Positions 53,775 to 63,080 of a DNA stretch of 64,000 nt are shown piece by piece. Position 1 is the first letter of the stretch, and the number at the start of each line of letters is the position of its first letter. The translations under genes and the position numbers were made by a program. The notes under the pieces were generated by a model. That model worked only from the letters and a program-made list of their open reading frames with translations, was not told the DNA's origin and ran no database searches. The DNA is taken from assembly GCF_014204325.1 (NCBI RefSeq), contig NZ_JACHKT010000010.1, positions 62,001-126,000 on the forward strand. Direction: 5' to 3'. Source of the DNA: Arcicella rosea (GTDB lineage: Bacteria > Bacteroidota > Bacteroidia > Cytophagales > Spirosomataceae).

Positions 53775-54716
53775 CTAAGCTTTGATGGCTAATAAGATTT
53801 TATCTAATTCTTCTTGAGAAGTAAATGGAATTTTAATTTCACCTTTTCCTTTATCATCTGCTTTTACAGTTACTTTCGCCCCAAAATAGGCTTGTAAACG
53901 GAATTGCAAACTTCTAATTTCCTGTTTTACTCCTCCGCCGATTGCTTTTTTTGCTGTATTTACCAAAGAGGCATTTGCTAATTCACGAACGGCTTCTTCA
54001 ACTTTTCTTACCGACCAATCGTCCGCAATAGTTTTCTGAAAAATATCTAATTGTTGTTCTCTATCTGGAATATTAATAATCGCACGAGCATGACCCATCG
54101 AAATTCTCGTATCTCTTAATGCTACTTGAATCACATCAGGCAATTTCAACAAACGGATATAGTTATTAACTGTTGTGCGGTTCTTTCCTACTCTATCGCC
54201 TAATTCTTCTTGTTTCAAAGAACATTCTGTAATCAACCTTTGGTAGCTCAATGCAATTTCTATAGCATTCAAGTTTTCACGTTGAATGTTTTCGATTAAT
54301 GCCATTTCTAGCATTTGTTGATCGTCAGCAGTACGTACATAAGCTGGAATGCTTTTCAAGCCCGCTCTTTTAGAAGCTTGCAAACGACGCTCACCAGAAA
54401 TTAACTGAAATTTATTGGGTGCAATTTGACGAACGGTAATCGGCTGAATAATACCTTGAACTCTAATTGAATCAGCCAATTCATTCAACGCTTCTTCATC
54501 AAAATGTGTTCTTGGTTGATACGGATTGGTTTCAATTAAATCAACCGAAATTTCGTTCATCGAACTAATTTGCTCTAAACGTGTAGGGCGTTCGATGGGC
54601 GTTGCAGGTTGACGAGGCTGCGTGTTATTTACTTCGTCCGAATCTTGAAGTAAAGCTCCTAAGCCTCTACCAAGTCCGACACGTTTTTTTACTGCTGGGA
54701 TTTCTACTTTACTCAT
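53775..54716 (-). CDS. parB: Chromosome-partitioning protein ParB (Spo0J)
   Basis: A CTP-dependent DNA clamp that loads at parS sites and spreads to organise the origin region. The 313-residue chain has the ParB/Srx nuclease-like domain (about 50-140) with the CTP/phosphate-binding GERRLQASKRAG, a helix-turn-helix KleB-type domain (about 165-230, KQEELGDRVGKNRTTVNNYIRL) and a C-terminal dimer domain. The start lies 58 nt after parA. ParA and ParB usually lie near the replication origin. Confidence 0.95.
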   Translation of the reverse strand: MSKVEIPAVKKRVGLGRGLGALLQDSDEVNNTQPRQPATPIERPTRLEQISSMNEISVDLIETNPYQPRTHFDEEALNELADSIRVQGIIQPITVRQIAPNKFQLISGERRLQASKRAGLKSIPAYVRTADDQQMLEMALIENIQRENLNAIEIALSYQRLITECSLKQEELGDRVGKNRTTVNNYIRLLKLPDVIQVALRDTRISMGHARAIINIPDREQQLDIFQKTIADDWSVRKVEEAVRELANASLVNTAKKAIGGGVKQEIRSLQFRLQAYFGAKVTVKADDKGKGEIKIPFTSQEELDKILLAIKA

Positions 54717-54774
54717 TTCTTATACGATGATATAGAACAGATTTTTCGGGATGGAAATTTCCAAAAGGAAAAAT

Positions 54775-55554
54775 CTACTCTTGTGTTACATATCCATTTT
54801 TAGCCAAAACCTCACGAGCGAGGTTCAAGTAACTAATTGCACCTTTACTTTCCGAATCGTGTGCAATGGCTGGAACACCAAAACTTGGAGATTCTGAAAG
54901 ACGAATATTTCTAGGAATGATGGTATTGAATACCATGTTATGAAAATGGGCTGTTACTTCTGCTACAACTTGGTTCGACAAACGTACTCTTAAATCATAC
55001 ATTGTCAATAAAATACCTTCAATCGCCAAATTGGTATTCAAACGAGATTGAATAATTTTCACGGTATTCAATAACTTTCCAAGTCCTTCTAATGCAAAAT
55101 ATTCACATTGTACAGGAATTATCACAGAATCAGCGGCTGTAAGGGCATTAATGGTGATTAAACCCAAAGAAGGTGAACAGTCGATAATGATAAAATCATA
55201 GTTATCAAGAATAACACTTAATGATTCTTTCATTTTTTGTTCACGGTCACGAAGGTTAATCATCTCAATTTCAGCACCAACCAAATCAATGTGTGAAGGA
55301 ATAATATGCAGATAAGGTAAATCTGTCGCAATGATAATATCTTGGACGTTTACTCCATCAACCATACATTCATAAATTGAATTTTCAATTTCCTTTGGAT
55401 TAAACCCTAAACCTGAAGTAGAGTTTGCCTGAGGGTCAGCATCAACAATGAGTGTTCTGAATTCGAGAGCGGCCAAACTTGCCGCCAAGTTAATAGTGGT
55501 TGTCGTTTTTCCAACTCCTCCTTTTTGGTTGGCTATGGCAATTATTTTCCCCAT
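54775..55554 (-). CDS. parA: Chromosome-partitioning ATPase ParA (Soj)
   Basis: A Walker-type ATPase that binds DNA non-specifically and is released by ParB, moving origins apart. The 259-residue protein has the deviant Walker A KGGVGKTT (11-18), Walker A' DADPQANSTSG (about 40-50), and Walker B FIIIDCSPSLG (about 116-126). It is the first gene of the par operon and faces a 506-nt gap that has half-parS-like sites. Confidence 0.97.
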   Translation of the reverse strand: MGKIIAIANQKGGVGKTTTTINLAASLAALEFRTLIVDADPQANSTSGLGFNPKEIENSIYECMVDGVNVQDIIIATDLPYLHIIPSHIDLVGAEIEMINLRDREQKMKESLSVILDNYDFIIIDCSPSLGLITINALTAADSVIIPVQCEYFALEGLGKLLNTVKIIQSRLNTNLAIEGILLTMYDLRVRLSNQVVAEVTAHFHNMVFNTIIPRNIRLSESPSFGVPAIAHDSESKGAISYLNLAREVLAKNGYVTQE

Positions 55555-56060
55555 CTTGGATTTTTCTGAGTTACAGTTTTTTTAAGCTAGGCATTCACGA
55601 ACAGACAAACAGGTAAAAGAAGTAAAAACTAAAAAAGACAAATCTTACTCCTTTATTCCTACAAGCTGATTCACAATTCCCAGTACCTCAAATAACAGAC
55701 TTCAAATATCGTCCATTCCGATCACATAAGCAAAGAGTGTTCCACAAAATGTTTCACGATTGCTGATTTATAAGTATAATACAATAAATGATTCAGTATT
55801 AACAATCAATTAGCTTGACAATTTTATGAGCTAAAATGATTATTTTTATTTTGCAAAAAATTAGATTAAGACAATAAAAATGATGATTTTTAGATATAAA
55901 TAGCAACAAAGTACAAATAATAGACATTCGACATATTTTTAGAGCTATAGCGAAAATTGTTTCTAAAATTCAGAAAATGTATTTTAGCATAATTTTGGAG
56001 TATTTAATCTTAACATTTTATTTACATTTCATTCATATACTTTATTAACAAATTTATTTT
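55555..56060. other. AT-rich intergenic region between parA and the POT gene, with parS-like half-sites
   Basis: This divergent 506-nt gap holds no open frame I would support. It has two direct copies of a parS half-site: TGTTCCAC (55738-55745) and TGTTTCACG (55750-55758), 12 nt apart. They match the left half of the 16-bp parS palindrome TGTTTCACGTGAAACA, but the right half is missing. I found no DnaA boxes (TTATNCACA or complement), so it is probably not oriC. Promoters for both flanking genes must lie here, but no clear match stands out. Confidence 0.4.
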
Positions 56061-57506
56061 ATGACATCAAAATCTATTGAAACCGAAGGGGTTCAAAAAT
56101 CTAATAGCTATCCCAAGGCTGTTCCCTATATTATTGGAAATGAAGCCGCAGAGCGTTTTAGTTTTTATGGGATGCGTTCTATCCTTCCTACTTTTTTGAT
56201 TGCACAGTTTTTCAATCCAACTTTCAATCCGCTTCTTCAACAAACAGCCGAAGCTCAGTCCAACCAAAAAGTACACATGTTTGTTGCCTTGGCATACATT
56301 ATGCCTATTGTAGGTGGTATTGCGGCTGACTGGTTTTTCGGAAAGTATAAAGTGATATTATATGTCTCTATTTTATATTGTTTTGGACATTTAATGTTAG
56401 CGATGTTTGATACTGACCTTGCTTTATTTTCATTAGGTATGACGGTTATCGCAGCGGGTGCAGGTGGAATTAAATCTAACGTTTCAGCCAATGTGGGCGA
56501 CCAATTCGACAAAACCAATGAGCATTTCATGTCTAAAGTATATGGATGGTTTTACTTCTCTATCAATGCTGGTTCTGTCGTATCAAATCTTTGTATTCCA
56601 ATTGTTTATGCAAAATATGGTGCTGCTTGGGCATTTGGTATTCCAGGTATTTTAATGGCTTTGGCTACAATTATTTTCTTTTTAGGTAGAAATAAATATG
56701 TAAAAGTGCCTCCAATGGGTATTAATAGAAATAATTTCATTTTCATTTCTTTCAATGCACTGGTAAATATGGGCAAGAAAGTAAAAGGTGAACATTGGCT
56801 AGATGTCGCTAAAGCAAATTATGACCCACAAAAAGTTGATGACATAAAAGCCGTTTATCGTTTAATCATCGTATTTGCATTTATTCCAATTTTCTGGGCT
56901 TTATGGGATCAAAATTTGTCGGAATGGGTTTTGCAAGCTCAAAAAATCGATTTAAACACAGGATTAGGCTTCGCTTTATTACCAGAACAAGTTCAAGTAT
57001 TCAACCCTTTCTTTTTAGTAAGCTTTATTCCTATTTTTACCTATTTTGTGTATCCTTTCTTCGAAAAATTGGGTATCAAAACAACGCCATTACGTCGTTT
57101 AGGTGTTGGCTTTTTCTTAACAGCTTTATCTTTCGTGATTATAGCCTTGATTCAAGAAAGTATTGATGCTGGTGGTAAGCCTTCTGTGTGGTGGCAAGTA
57201 TTGGCTTATTTGATTTTGGCTTGGGGTGAAATCTTGGTTTCAATTACTGGTTTAGAATATGCTTATACCAATTCGCCAAAATCTATGAAATCGACGATGA
57301 CTGCTATTTTCTATTCAACTGTTTCTATTGGAAATTTAGCCGTTTCGCTTATCAACGAAAATATTGCTAACAAAGGCTTCTTTGCTCAATTAGATGGTGC
57401 TAAATATTTCTGGTTTTTTGCAGCATTGATGTTTGCTTCATTCCTTGTTTATATTTCTATTGCTTCAAGAATGAAAGAAACTCGTTATGTTGGAGTAGCG
57501 GAGTAA
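56061..57506 (+). CDS. POT-family proton-coupled oligopeptide transporter
   Basis: A 481-residue major-facilitator protein of the PTR2/POT family that imports di- and tripeptides with protons. It has 12-14 hydrophobic segments, the N-terminal POT signature GNEAAERFSFYGMRSILPTF (about 22-41, with the ExxER-type motif) and a later FYFSINAGSVVS loop (about 164-175). It also has SITGLEYAYTNSPKSMKS near 393-410. It may recycle peptides released by the exported peptidases. It is a single gene, divergent from parA, and is followed by a word-repeat hairpin. Confidence 0.93.
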   Translation: MTSKSIETEGVQKSNSYPKAVPYIIGNEAAERFSFYGMRSILPTFLIAQFFNPTFNPLLQQTAEAQSNQKVHMFVALAYIMPIVGGIAADWFFGKYKVILYVSILYCFGHLMLAMFDTDLALFSLGMTVIAAGAGGIKSNVSANVGDQFDKTNEHFMSKVYGWFYFSINAGSVVSNLCIPIVYAKYGAAWAFGIPGILMALATIIFFLGRNKYVKVPPMGINRNNFIFISFNALVNMGKKVKGEHWLDVAKANYDPQKVDDIKAVYRLIIVFAFIPIFWALWDQNLSEWVLQAQKIDLNTGLGFALLPEQVQVFNPFFLVSFIPIFTYFVYPFFEKLGIKTTPLRRLGVGFFLTALSFVIIALIQESIDAGGKPSVWWQVLAYLILAWGEILVSITGLEYAYTNSPKSMKSTMTAIFYSTVSIGNLAVSLINENIANKGFFAQLDGAKYFWFFAALMFASFLVYISIASRMKETRYVGVAE

Positions 57507-57510
57507 ATTT

Positions 57511-57605
57511 TAAAAGAAGCAAGACTTTAGATACAAGAAGAAAGATTTTTTAAAAGTAAAACTAAAAAAAATATTGTGTCTTGTATCTAAAGTCTTACTT
57601 CTTTC
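57511..57605. repeat. Word-repeat hairpin after the POT gene
   Basis: The left arm AGCAAGACTTTAGATACAAG (57519-57538 region) is complementary to the right arm TCTTGTATCTAAAGTCTTAC (57577-57600 region), giving a near-perfect 17-bp core stem, AGACTTTAGATACAAGA with its complement. The words are those of the 15177 and 46077 regions. It begins a few bases after the POT stop and is the only structure in the gap. Confidence 0.7.
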
Positions 57606-57625
57606 ATCTTCAAAATTAACACCCC

Positions 57626-58309
57626 ATGGAAGAACAACACTTAGAAAGCTCGGATTTTATTAAAGATATTGTTATTGGTATGTCTGACGGACTGACCGTC
57701 CCATTCGCTTTGGCGGCTGGGCTTTCGGGAGCCGTAGCGAATACTTCTATCATTACGACGGCTGGAATTGCTGAAATTGTAGCTGGTTCAATTGCGATGG
57801 GCTTGGGTGGTTTTCTTGCAGGACAAACTGAAGTAGAACATTACGATGCTGAACTAAAACGAGAATACGAAGAAGTAGAAAAAGTACCCGAACGTGAAAA
57901 AGAAGAAGTAAGAGAAATATTTGCTGACTACGGTTTGGACGAAGAAGCACAGATTATCGTAGTTGAAGCTCTTTCAAAAGACAAAAAGAAATGGGTGGAT
58001 TTTATGATGAAATTTGAATTAGGTTTAGAAAAACCAGATATTAACCGAGCTAGAAATTCTGCTTTAACGATTGGTACTGCCTACATCGTTGGTGGTATTA
58101 TTCCGCTTGCTCCTTATTTTTTTGTAGAGGATGCTCATCAAGGATTACTTTATTCTATGGCAGTAACTTTGATGACGCTTTTTGTTTTTGGCTATTTTAA
58201 AAGTAAAGTAACAGGACAAAATCCTTTGACTGGTGCTATTAAAGTAACATTAATTGGTGCAGCCGCTGCGGGTGCAGCTTTCTTTGTTGCGAAGATGTTT
58301 GGAGGATAG
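57626..58309 (+). CDS. VIT1/CCC1-family metal transporter
   Basis: A 227-residue membrane protein of the VIT1/CCC1 family, which exports or stores Fe2+ and Mn2+. The first helix holds DIVIGMSDGLTVPFALAAGLSGA (about 14-36), followed by the GFLAGQTEVEHY segment that leads into a cytosolic metal-binding helix region rich in Glu (about 72-125). Three C-terminal helices end the chain. The usual CCC1 fold has five helices, which fits. It is probably a single gene. Confidence 0.88.
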   Translation: MEEQHLESSDFIKDIVIGMSDGLTVPFALAAGLSGAVANTSIITTAGIAEIVAGSIAMGLGGFLAGQTEVEHYDAELKREYEEVEKVPEREKEEVREIFADYGLDEEAQIIVVEALSKDKKKWVDFMMKFELGLEKPDINRARNSALTIGTAYIVGGIIPLAPYFFVEDAHQGLLYSMAVTLMTLFVFGYFKSKVTGQNPLTGAIKVTLIGAAAAGAAFFVAKMFGG

Positions 58310-58413
58310 CAGTTATGACTTGTAAGTTAATTTATTAGTGATTTATTGTTATAAAGTAAAATCAAAATTTCTAACATCGAAAAACCTATCAGATAAACCT
58401 AGATTTATTACAA

Positions 58414-59157
58414 ATGACTAAAAAACAAGCAATTTTTAATTGGAGTGGAGGAAAAGATTCTGCTTTGAGTTTATATAAAATCCTTCATTCGGAAGAATAT
58501 CAAGTGGATTGTTTACTGACAAGTATCAATGAACAATTTCGTAGAATTTCAATGCACGGCGTTAGAGAAGAATTGTTAATTCAACAAGCAGAAAGTATCG
58601 GTATTCCTTTAGTAAAAATGTATCTGCCAGAAATGCCTACGATGGAAGCTTATGAAAATGTGATGAGAAGTACTTTGCTGGATTTACAAAGTAAAGGAGC
58701 TACAGCCTCTATTTTCGGCGATATTTTTTTAGAAGATTTACGACAATACCGTGAAAACAAATTAGCAGAACTGGATTTAAAAGGTGTTTTTCCTCTGTGG
58801 AAAATCTCTACGAAAGATATTATCAAAGAATTTCTCGATTTAGGCTTTAAAACCATCACTACTTGTGTAAACGATAAGTATCTGGACAAAAGCTTTGTTG
58901 GAAGAATCATTGATGAATCCTTTTTAAATGATTTACCCGAGAATGTTGATCCTTGCGGTGAAAATGGAGAATTTCATACTTTTGTTTTCGATGGGCCGAT
59001 TTTTAAAGAAGCAATTCCATTTGAAAAAGGAGAAATCGTTTATCGAAAATATACTCCTACAAAACAAAAAGACGATGCTAGTTATGATTGCGATGATTCA
59101 ACACAAGAAAATCCATTTGATAATGGTTTCTGGTATTGTGATTTACTAAATAAATAA
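58414..59157 (+). CDS. Dph6-like PP-loop ATP pyrophosphatase (diphthine-ammonia ligase family)
   Basis: A 247-residue protein with the PP-loop SGGKDS (residues 11-16) at its start, a central MHGVREELL segment and the family C-terminal motif DPCGENGEFHTFVFDGP (about 188-204). In archaea and eukaryotes Dph6 amidates diphthine on EF2; bacteria lack diphthamide, so the bacterial substrate is unknown and is probably another adenylation/amidation. It lies 46 nt before the FUSC gene on the same strand. Confidence 0.82.
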   Translation: MTKKQAIFNWSGGKDSALSLYKILHSEEYQVDCLLTSINEQFRRISMHGVREELLIQQAESIGIPLVKMYLPEMPTMEAYENVMRSTLLDLQSKGATASIFGDIFLEDLRQYRENKLAELDLKGVFPLWKISTKDIIKEFLDLGFKTITTCVNDKYLDKSFVGRIIDESFLNDLPENVDPCGENGEFHTFVFDGPIFKEAIPFEKGEIVYRKYTPTKQKDDASYDCDDSTQENPFDNGFWYCDLLNK

Positions 59158-59203
59158 TCTTGTAAATAGCTAAAGCAAAGTATATCGAAAATCCAAAAAC
59201 AAT

Positions 59204-60298
59204 ATGGAAGAGCTATCCATCAAAGAATTTTTATCTCAAGAGATTAAAGCCTTCTTTAAACTTAAAAAGTCGGATAGACTTTGGCATATTCCTGTACTGG
59301 CTTCACTCTGTATAGGAATTCCGTTATTGATTGGCTTGGCTTTTGACAATGTAAAATCGGGTTTATTAGCAAGCCTTTCAGGACTTGTCATTTTATACAT
59401 TCCTACTGCCAATTCAATCGTTAGCAGAATGGCAACCATGCTAATTTGCTCTTTTGGCTTCATGGTGTCTTATGCAATAGGTTTAATTTTTAGTTTTAAC
59501 CCATTTGTTTCTACTATCGTTTTCGGCATTTTTTCAACGATGGTTTATTGGATTAACCTCTATTTTAAGACTAAACCGCCAGCAAGTTTTTTCTTTATTA
59601 TGATTGGCTCTTTGGCAAGTGGGATGCCTCATGACTTATCAAGTATTCCTCAAAGAATTGGTTTAATTGCCATGGGAACCATGTTGGCTTGTACTTTGGC
59701 TTTACTTTACAGTTTTTTCGTACAGCGTAAAATTTACAAAAAAGACGCTATTATCATTTCTGAATTATTGGTAAAAAGTAAATATGCGGATTTAGTTGAA
59801 GCCATGATTGTCGGTTCATTTATGTTTACGTCAATGCTTATCGGACATGTTTTGAAATTCCAAAATCCTTATTGGATTCCGATTTCCTGTTTGGCTGTGA
59901 TGCAAGGCGTAAATCTTTATCATATTTGGCAAAGAGTTATTCATCGCATTTTGGGGACTTTCTTGGGCTTAGGTTTATGTTGGCTTTTTCTATCGATTAT
60001 CCACACGCCTTTCAGTATTTGTATTACAATTATTATATTACAATTTATCATTGAAATACTAATTGTTCGGCATTATGCTTTAGCTGTTATTTTTATTACG
60101 CCCATGACGATACTGCTCGCCGAGGCTGCCAATCCACTAATCCTTGACCCTGATTTATTAATTGCTACTCGTTTTTTAGATATTTCAATAGGCAGTTTAA
60201 TTGGTGCAATTGGTGGTTGGTTTGTTCACAATGAAAAAATTCGTTTTTATACTATCATGAAAATCAGAAAAGCCAAATTGGTATTAATGGGGAAATAG
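59204..60298 (+). CDS. FUSC-family (aromatic acid exporter-like) membrane protein
   Basis: A 364-residue membrane protein with two blocks of about five hydrophobic segments (about 35-165 and 205-345). It has the FUSC pattern of tightly spaced helices and a QNPYWIPISCLAVMQG motif at the start of the second block (about 222-237). Related proteins (AaeB, YccS) export aromatic acids or act in the envelope. It is followed after 49 nt by the response regulator, so the two-component system may control it. Confidence 0.75.
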   Translation: MEELSIKEFLSQEIKAFFKLKKSDRLWHIPVLASLCIGIPLLIGLAFDNVKSGLLASLSGLVILYIPTANSIVSRMATMLICSFGFMVSYAIGLIFSFNPFVSTIVFGIFSTMVYWINLYFKTKPPASFFFIMIGSLASGMPHDLSSIPQRIGLIAMGTMLACTLALLYSFFVQRKIYKKDAIIISELLVKSKYADLVEAMIVGSFMFTSMLIGHVLKFQNPYWIPISCLAVMQGVNLYHIWQRVIHRILGTFLGLGLCWLFLSIIHTPFSICITIIILQFIIEILIVRHYALAVIFITPMTILLAEAANPLILDPDLLIATRFLDISIGSLIGAIGGWFVHNEKIRFYTIMKIRKAKLVLMGK

Positions 60299-60347
60299 GA
60301 AAAATATATTTACGCTGATTTTTTGAAATCTATAGAGACAGACTATC

Positions 60348-61046
60348 ATGAATAAAAAAATACTTTTAGTAGAAGACGATTTTAGCGTTGTTGAATTTTT
60401 AAAAAAAGGGCTAGACGAAGCTAATTTTGAAGTATCCGTCGCCCTAAATGGAAATTCAGCCATCAGTATGGCATCTGAATCTTCTTTTGATATTATCCTT
60501 TTAGACATCATGTTGCCCGATAAAAATGGTATTGAAGTATGTAGCACATTGCGTTCTCAGGGCGTTAAAACGCCCATTCTTTTTCTGACGGCACTTGGTA
60601 CTTCCGAAAACATCGCTTTGGGTTTAAATACTGGAGCAGACGATTATCTGGTAAAACCTTTCAAATTCATTGAATTGTATGCCAGAATCAATGCTCTTTT
60701 GAGAAGGACTTCTTATACTGACAACCTTTCAGATGAAAAAGTAAAAAATACATTTATCATCAGCGATTTAGTGATTGATGACGATGCTAAAACAGTAATG
60801 AGAGGAGAACAAAAAATTTCATTAACAGCCACGGAATATCGTTTATTACTAGTTTTAATGAAAAATAAAGGAAGAGTACTTTCAAGAATAGATATTTTAG
60901 AAAGTGCTTGGGACATTAATTTCAACATGGGGACAAACGTTGTGGATGTTTATATCAATTACCTAAGAAAAAAAATTGATGGTGATTTAGAAAACAAGCT
61001 TATCCATACTGTTGTTGGAATGGGATATGTACTAAAAGAAAAATGA
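60348..61046 (+). CDS. OmpR-family response regulator
   Basis: A 232-residue regulator with a receiver domain (about 3-115; acidic pocket E9/D10/D11, phospho-acceptor D53 in LLDIMLPDKNG, switch Lys near LVKPF at 100-104) and a C-terminal winged-helix DNA-binding domain (about 135-230; ATEYRLLLVLMKNKG and VDVYINYLRKKID). It overlaps the downstream kinase by 4 nt (ATGA), so the two are translationally coupled. The signal and regulon are unknown. Confidence 0.95.
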   Translation: MNKKILLVEDDFSVVEFLKKGLDEANFEVSVALNGNSAISMASESSFDIILLDIMLPDKNGIEVCSTLRSQGVKTPILFLTALGTSENIALGLNTGADDYLVKPFKFIELYARINALLRRTSYTDNLSDEKVKNTFIISDLVIDDDAKTVMRGEQKISLTATEYRLLLVLMKNKGRVLSRIDILESAWDINFNMGTNVVDVYINYLRKKIDGDLENKLIHTVVGMGYVLKEK

Positions 61047-62416
61047 AAACACAAACTAAACTAGCCATCATACTTGGTTTTCTGAGTACTACTCTTGTGG
61101 TGGTGTTTGGTATTTCTGTTTATTATTTTCTGGATAAATACTCTTATGTAGATTTTTATAAAAGGCTAGAAGCAAGGGTAAGTATTGCGACACAATACAG
61201 TTTAAATTCAGGAACGTTAAATGCAAAATACTTAAAAAGTTTAAGAGAACAGCATTTAGAAGCACTTGAAAAAGAAAAAGAATATCTGATAGAAGTTTCG
61301 CCTAAAACATCGTTTCAAGAAATTGCTCAAAAAAACAATTTACCCGTCAATTTTCTTATTTCACTCTCAAAAGTGGGAACTTACAATGAAAAACAAGGTA
61401 ATTTATTTATAGCAGGTTCGCACTATAAAAAAGGGAATAAACGCTACTTTGTCATTGTTTCGGCAGAAAATTACTACGTTTCCAATCACTTAATTTTTTT
61501 GAGAACAGTATTAATTGGCGGTATTTCGATGGTGATTTTAATCGTTGCAATTTTCTCGTTTTATTTCTCTAAACATATTTTCGACCCAATTAAGGACATC
61601 ACCGATAAAGTAAAACAAATCAGTACTGAAAACATTCATCTTCGACTAGAAAACAATATCAATAAAAGCATTGAAATCAGTGAGTTAACCAATACTTTCA
61701 ACGAACTGCTCAATCGTATCGAAACGGCTTTTGAAATCCAAAAAAACTTTATCAGTAATGCTTCGCATGAACTTGGTACTCCGTTAACAACTATTATTGG
61801 CGAAGCCGATTTTTCATTATTAAAGCCCAGAAGCTCTGAAGAGTACACTATTGCCATTAAAAATATACTTCAACAAGCTGAACGTTTGAACGAAATCACG
61901 AAGTCATTACTCTTTTTGGCTCAAACTGGCTATAAAGGAAAAGCCATTACTTTTGAAATGGTGAGAATAGATGAAGTTATTTGGCAAACCAAAAGCTTAA
62001 TAGATAAACTAAATCCCAATAATAAAATATTAGTTGATTTACGCCTCCTACCTGAAGACCCTAAAAAACTAAAAGTAAATGGCATTCAACAATTATTGCA
62101 TTTAGCCTTTGCCAATATTCTGAATAATGCTTGTAAATATTCTAATAATAAACCTGTAACTGTACATATTGCATCTAGTAATTCTCAAGTAATTATTATC
62201 GTTGAAGACCAAGGAATTGGCATTCCTGAATCTGAAATCGACTTTATTTACGACCCATTCTTCAGAGCTTCCAATACCAATCTTTTTGAAGGTCATGGTA
62301 TCGGGCTACCTCTAACCCGTAATATCGTTTCTCTACACAAAGGTGACTTAATTGTAAGTTCACAAGTAAATATTGGCACAAAAGTTCAAATAAGAATTCC
62401 ATTGATAAAAATATAA
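61043..62416 (+). CDS. Membrane sensor histidine kinase
   Basis: The 457-residue partner of the regulator above has two transmembrane helices (about 8-30 and 152-174) around a periplasmic sensor domain of about 120 residues. HAMP follows (about 175-228), then the dimerisation/phosphorylation domain with the phospho-acceptor H242 in SHELGTPLT. The usual Arg of HELRTPLT is Gly here. An HATPase_c domain follows (N box NILNNACKYS, G1 EDQGIGIPE, G2 GHGIGLPL). No periplasmic ligand can be predicted. Confidence 0.94.
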   Translation: MKTQTKLAIILGFLSTTLVVVFGISVYYFLDKYSYVDFYKRLEARVSIATQYSLNSGTLNAKYLKSLREQHLEALEKEKEYLIEVSPKTSFQEIAQKNNLPVNFLISLSKVGTYNEKQGNLFIAGSHYKKGNKRYFVIVSAENYYVSNHLIFLRTVLIGGISMVILIVAIFSFYFSKHIFDPIKDITDKVKQISTENIHLRLENNINKSIEISELTNTFNELLNRIETAFEIQKNFISNASHELGTPLTTIIGEADFSLLKPRSSEEYTIAIKNILQQAERLNEITKSLLFLAQTGYKGKAITFEMVRIDEVIWQTKSLIDKLNPNNKILVDLRLLPEDPKKLKVNGIQQLLHLAFANILNNACKYSNNKPVTVHIASSNSQVIIIVEDQGIGIPESEIDFIYDPFFRASNTNLFEGHGIGLPLTRNIVSLHKGDLIVSSQVNIGTKVQIRIPLIKI

Positions 62417-62502
62417 ATCTACTCTTATCGAATTCTAATCTCACTCTTAAAGGTTTATAATCTGTTCAAAATAGTTTTGTTATAATACTTAAGCAATAAG
62501 TG

Positions 62503-62979
62503 ATGACAAAAACTATTTTAGTCCCGATTGATTTTAGTGTTGCATCGCTCAACACCCTAAAAATCGCACTGGAACCATACAGCGAAGAGCCTATCGAGGT
62601 AATCCTCATGTACTCTGAGTATTTGGATGATTCTATCACAGAATTATTATTTCATACATCCAACAAAACGGTTTCAAATCTTATTACTCCAGATTTCAAA
62701 GATGCACTTGAAATAATAATAAATAGATTCGATGGTAAAATTAAGTGTCTCCACATAGAAACATTTCATGGACACAACCAAAATGCACTGCGTACATTTT
62801 TAGAAGCTAATCATGTAGATGAGATTTACATTCCAAGTAATTATCAATTAAAAACTCCAAAGAAAACTTTCAGTCCAATTCCACTTATAAGGAAATCAAA
62901 CTATCATATTATTGAAGTAAACATTGAAACCGATTTTGAATTAACAATTCAAGAACAAATCTTTTCATTGTTCAACTAA
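62503..62979 (+). CDS. Universal-stress-protein-like protein
   Basis: From the ATG at 62503 this is a 158-residue protein starting TKTILVPIDFSVASLNTLKIAL, the Rossmann-like first strand and helix of USP domains. It keeps the expected alpha/beta pattern, but the ATP-binding G-2x-G-9x-G(S/T) motif is not evident near the C-terminus, so it is probably of the non-ATP-binding type. It follows the kinase by 86 nt and faces the gamma-glutamyltransferase gene. Call is moderate. Confidence 0.7.
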   Translation: MTKTILVPIDFSVASLNTLKIALEPYSEEPIEVILMYSEYLDDSITELLFHTSNKTVSNLITPDFKDALEIIINRFDGKIKCLHIETFHGHNQNALRTFLEANHVDEIYIPSNYQLKTPKKTFSPIPLIRKSNYHIIEVNIETDFELTIQEQIFSLFN

Positions 62980-63016
62980 CTCAAAGGCTATAGGTTTAAA
63001 AATAGAAAATTAATGT

Positions 63017-63050
63017 AAAAAAGTATGCTTTTATAAAGCGTACTTTTTTT
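63017..63050. terminator. Bidirectional terminator
   Basis: A stem AAAAAAGTATGC / GCGTACTTTTTT (12 bp, one G-U pair, 9-nt loop) with T-runs lies between the convergent USP-like and gamma-glutamyltransferase genes. Confidence 0.8.
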
Positions 63051-63080
63051 GTTTGCTGACTGTTAAATGATTATTTCATA

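Noticed and set aside
55555-56060. Replication origin next to parAB
   Set aside because: The region is AT-rich but has no DnaA boxes, no dnaA or gidA neighbour and only half parS sites.
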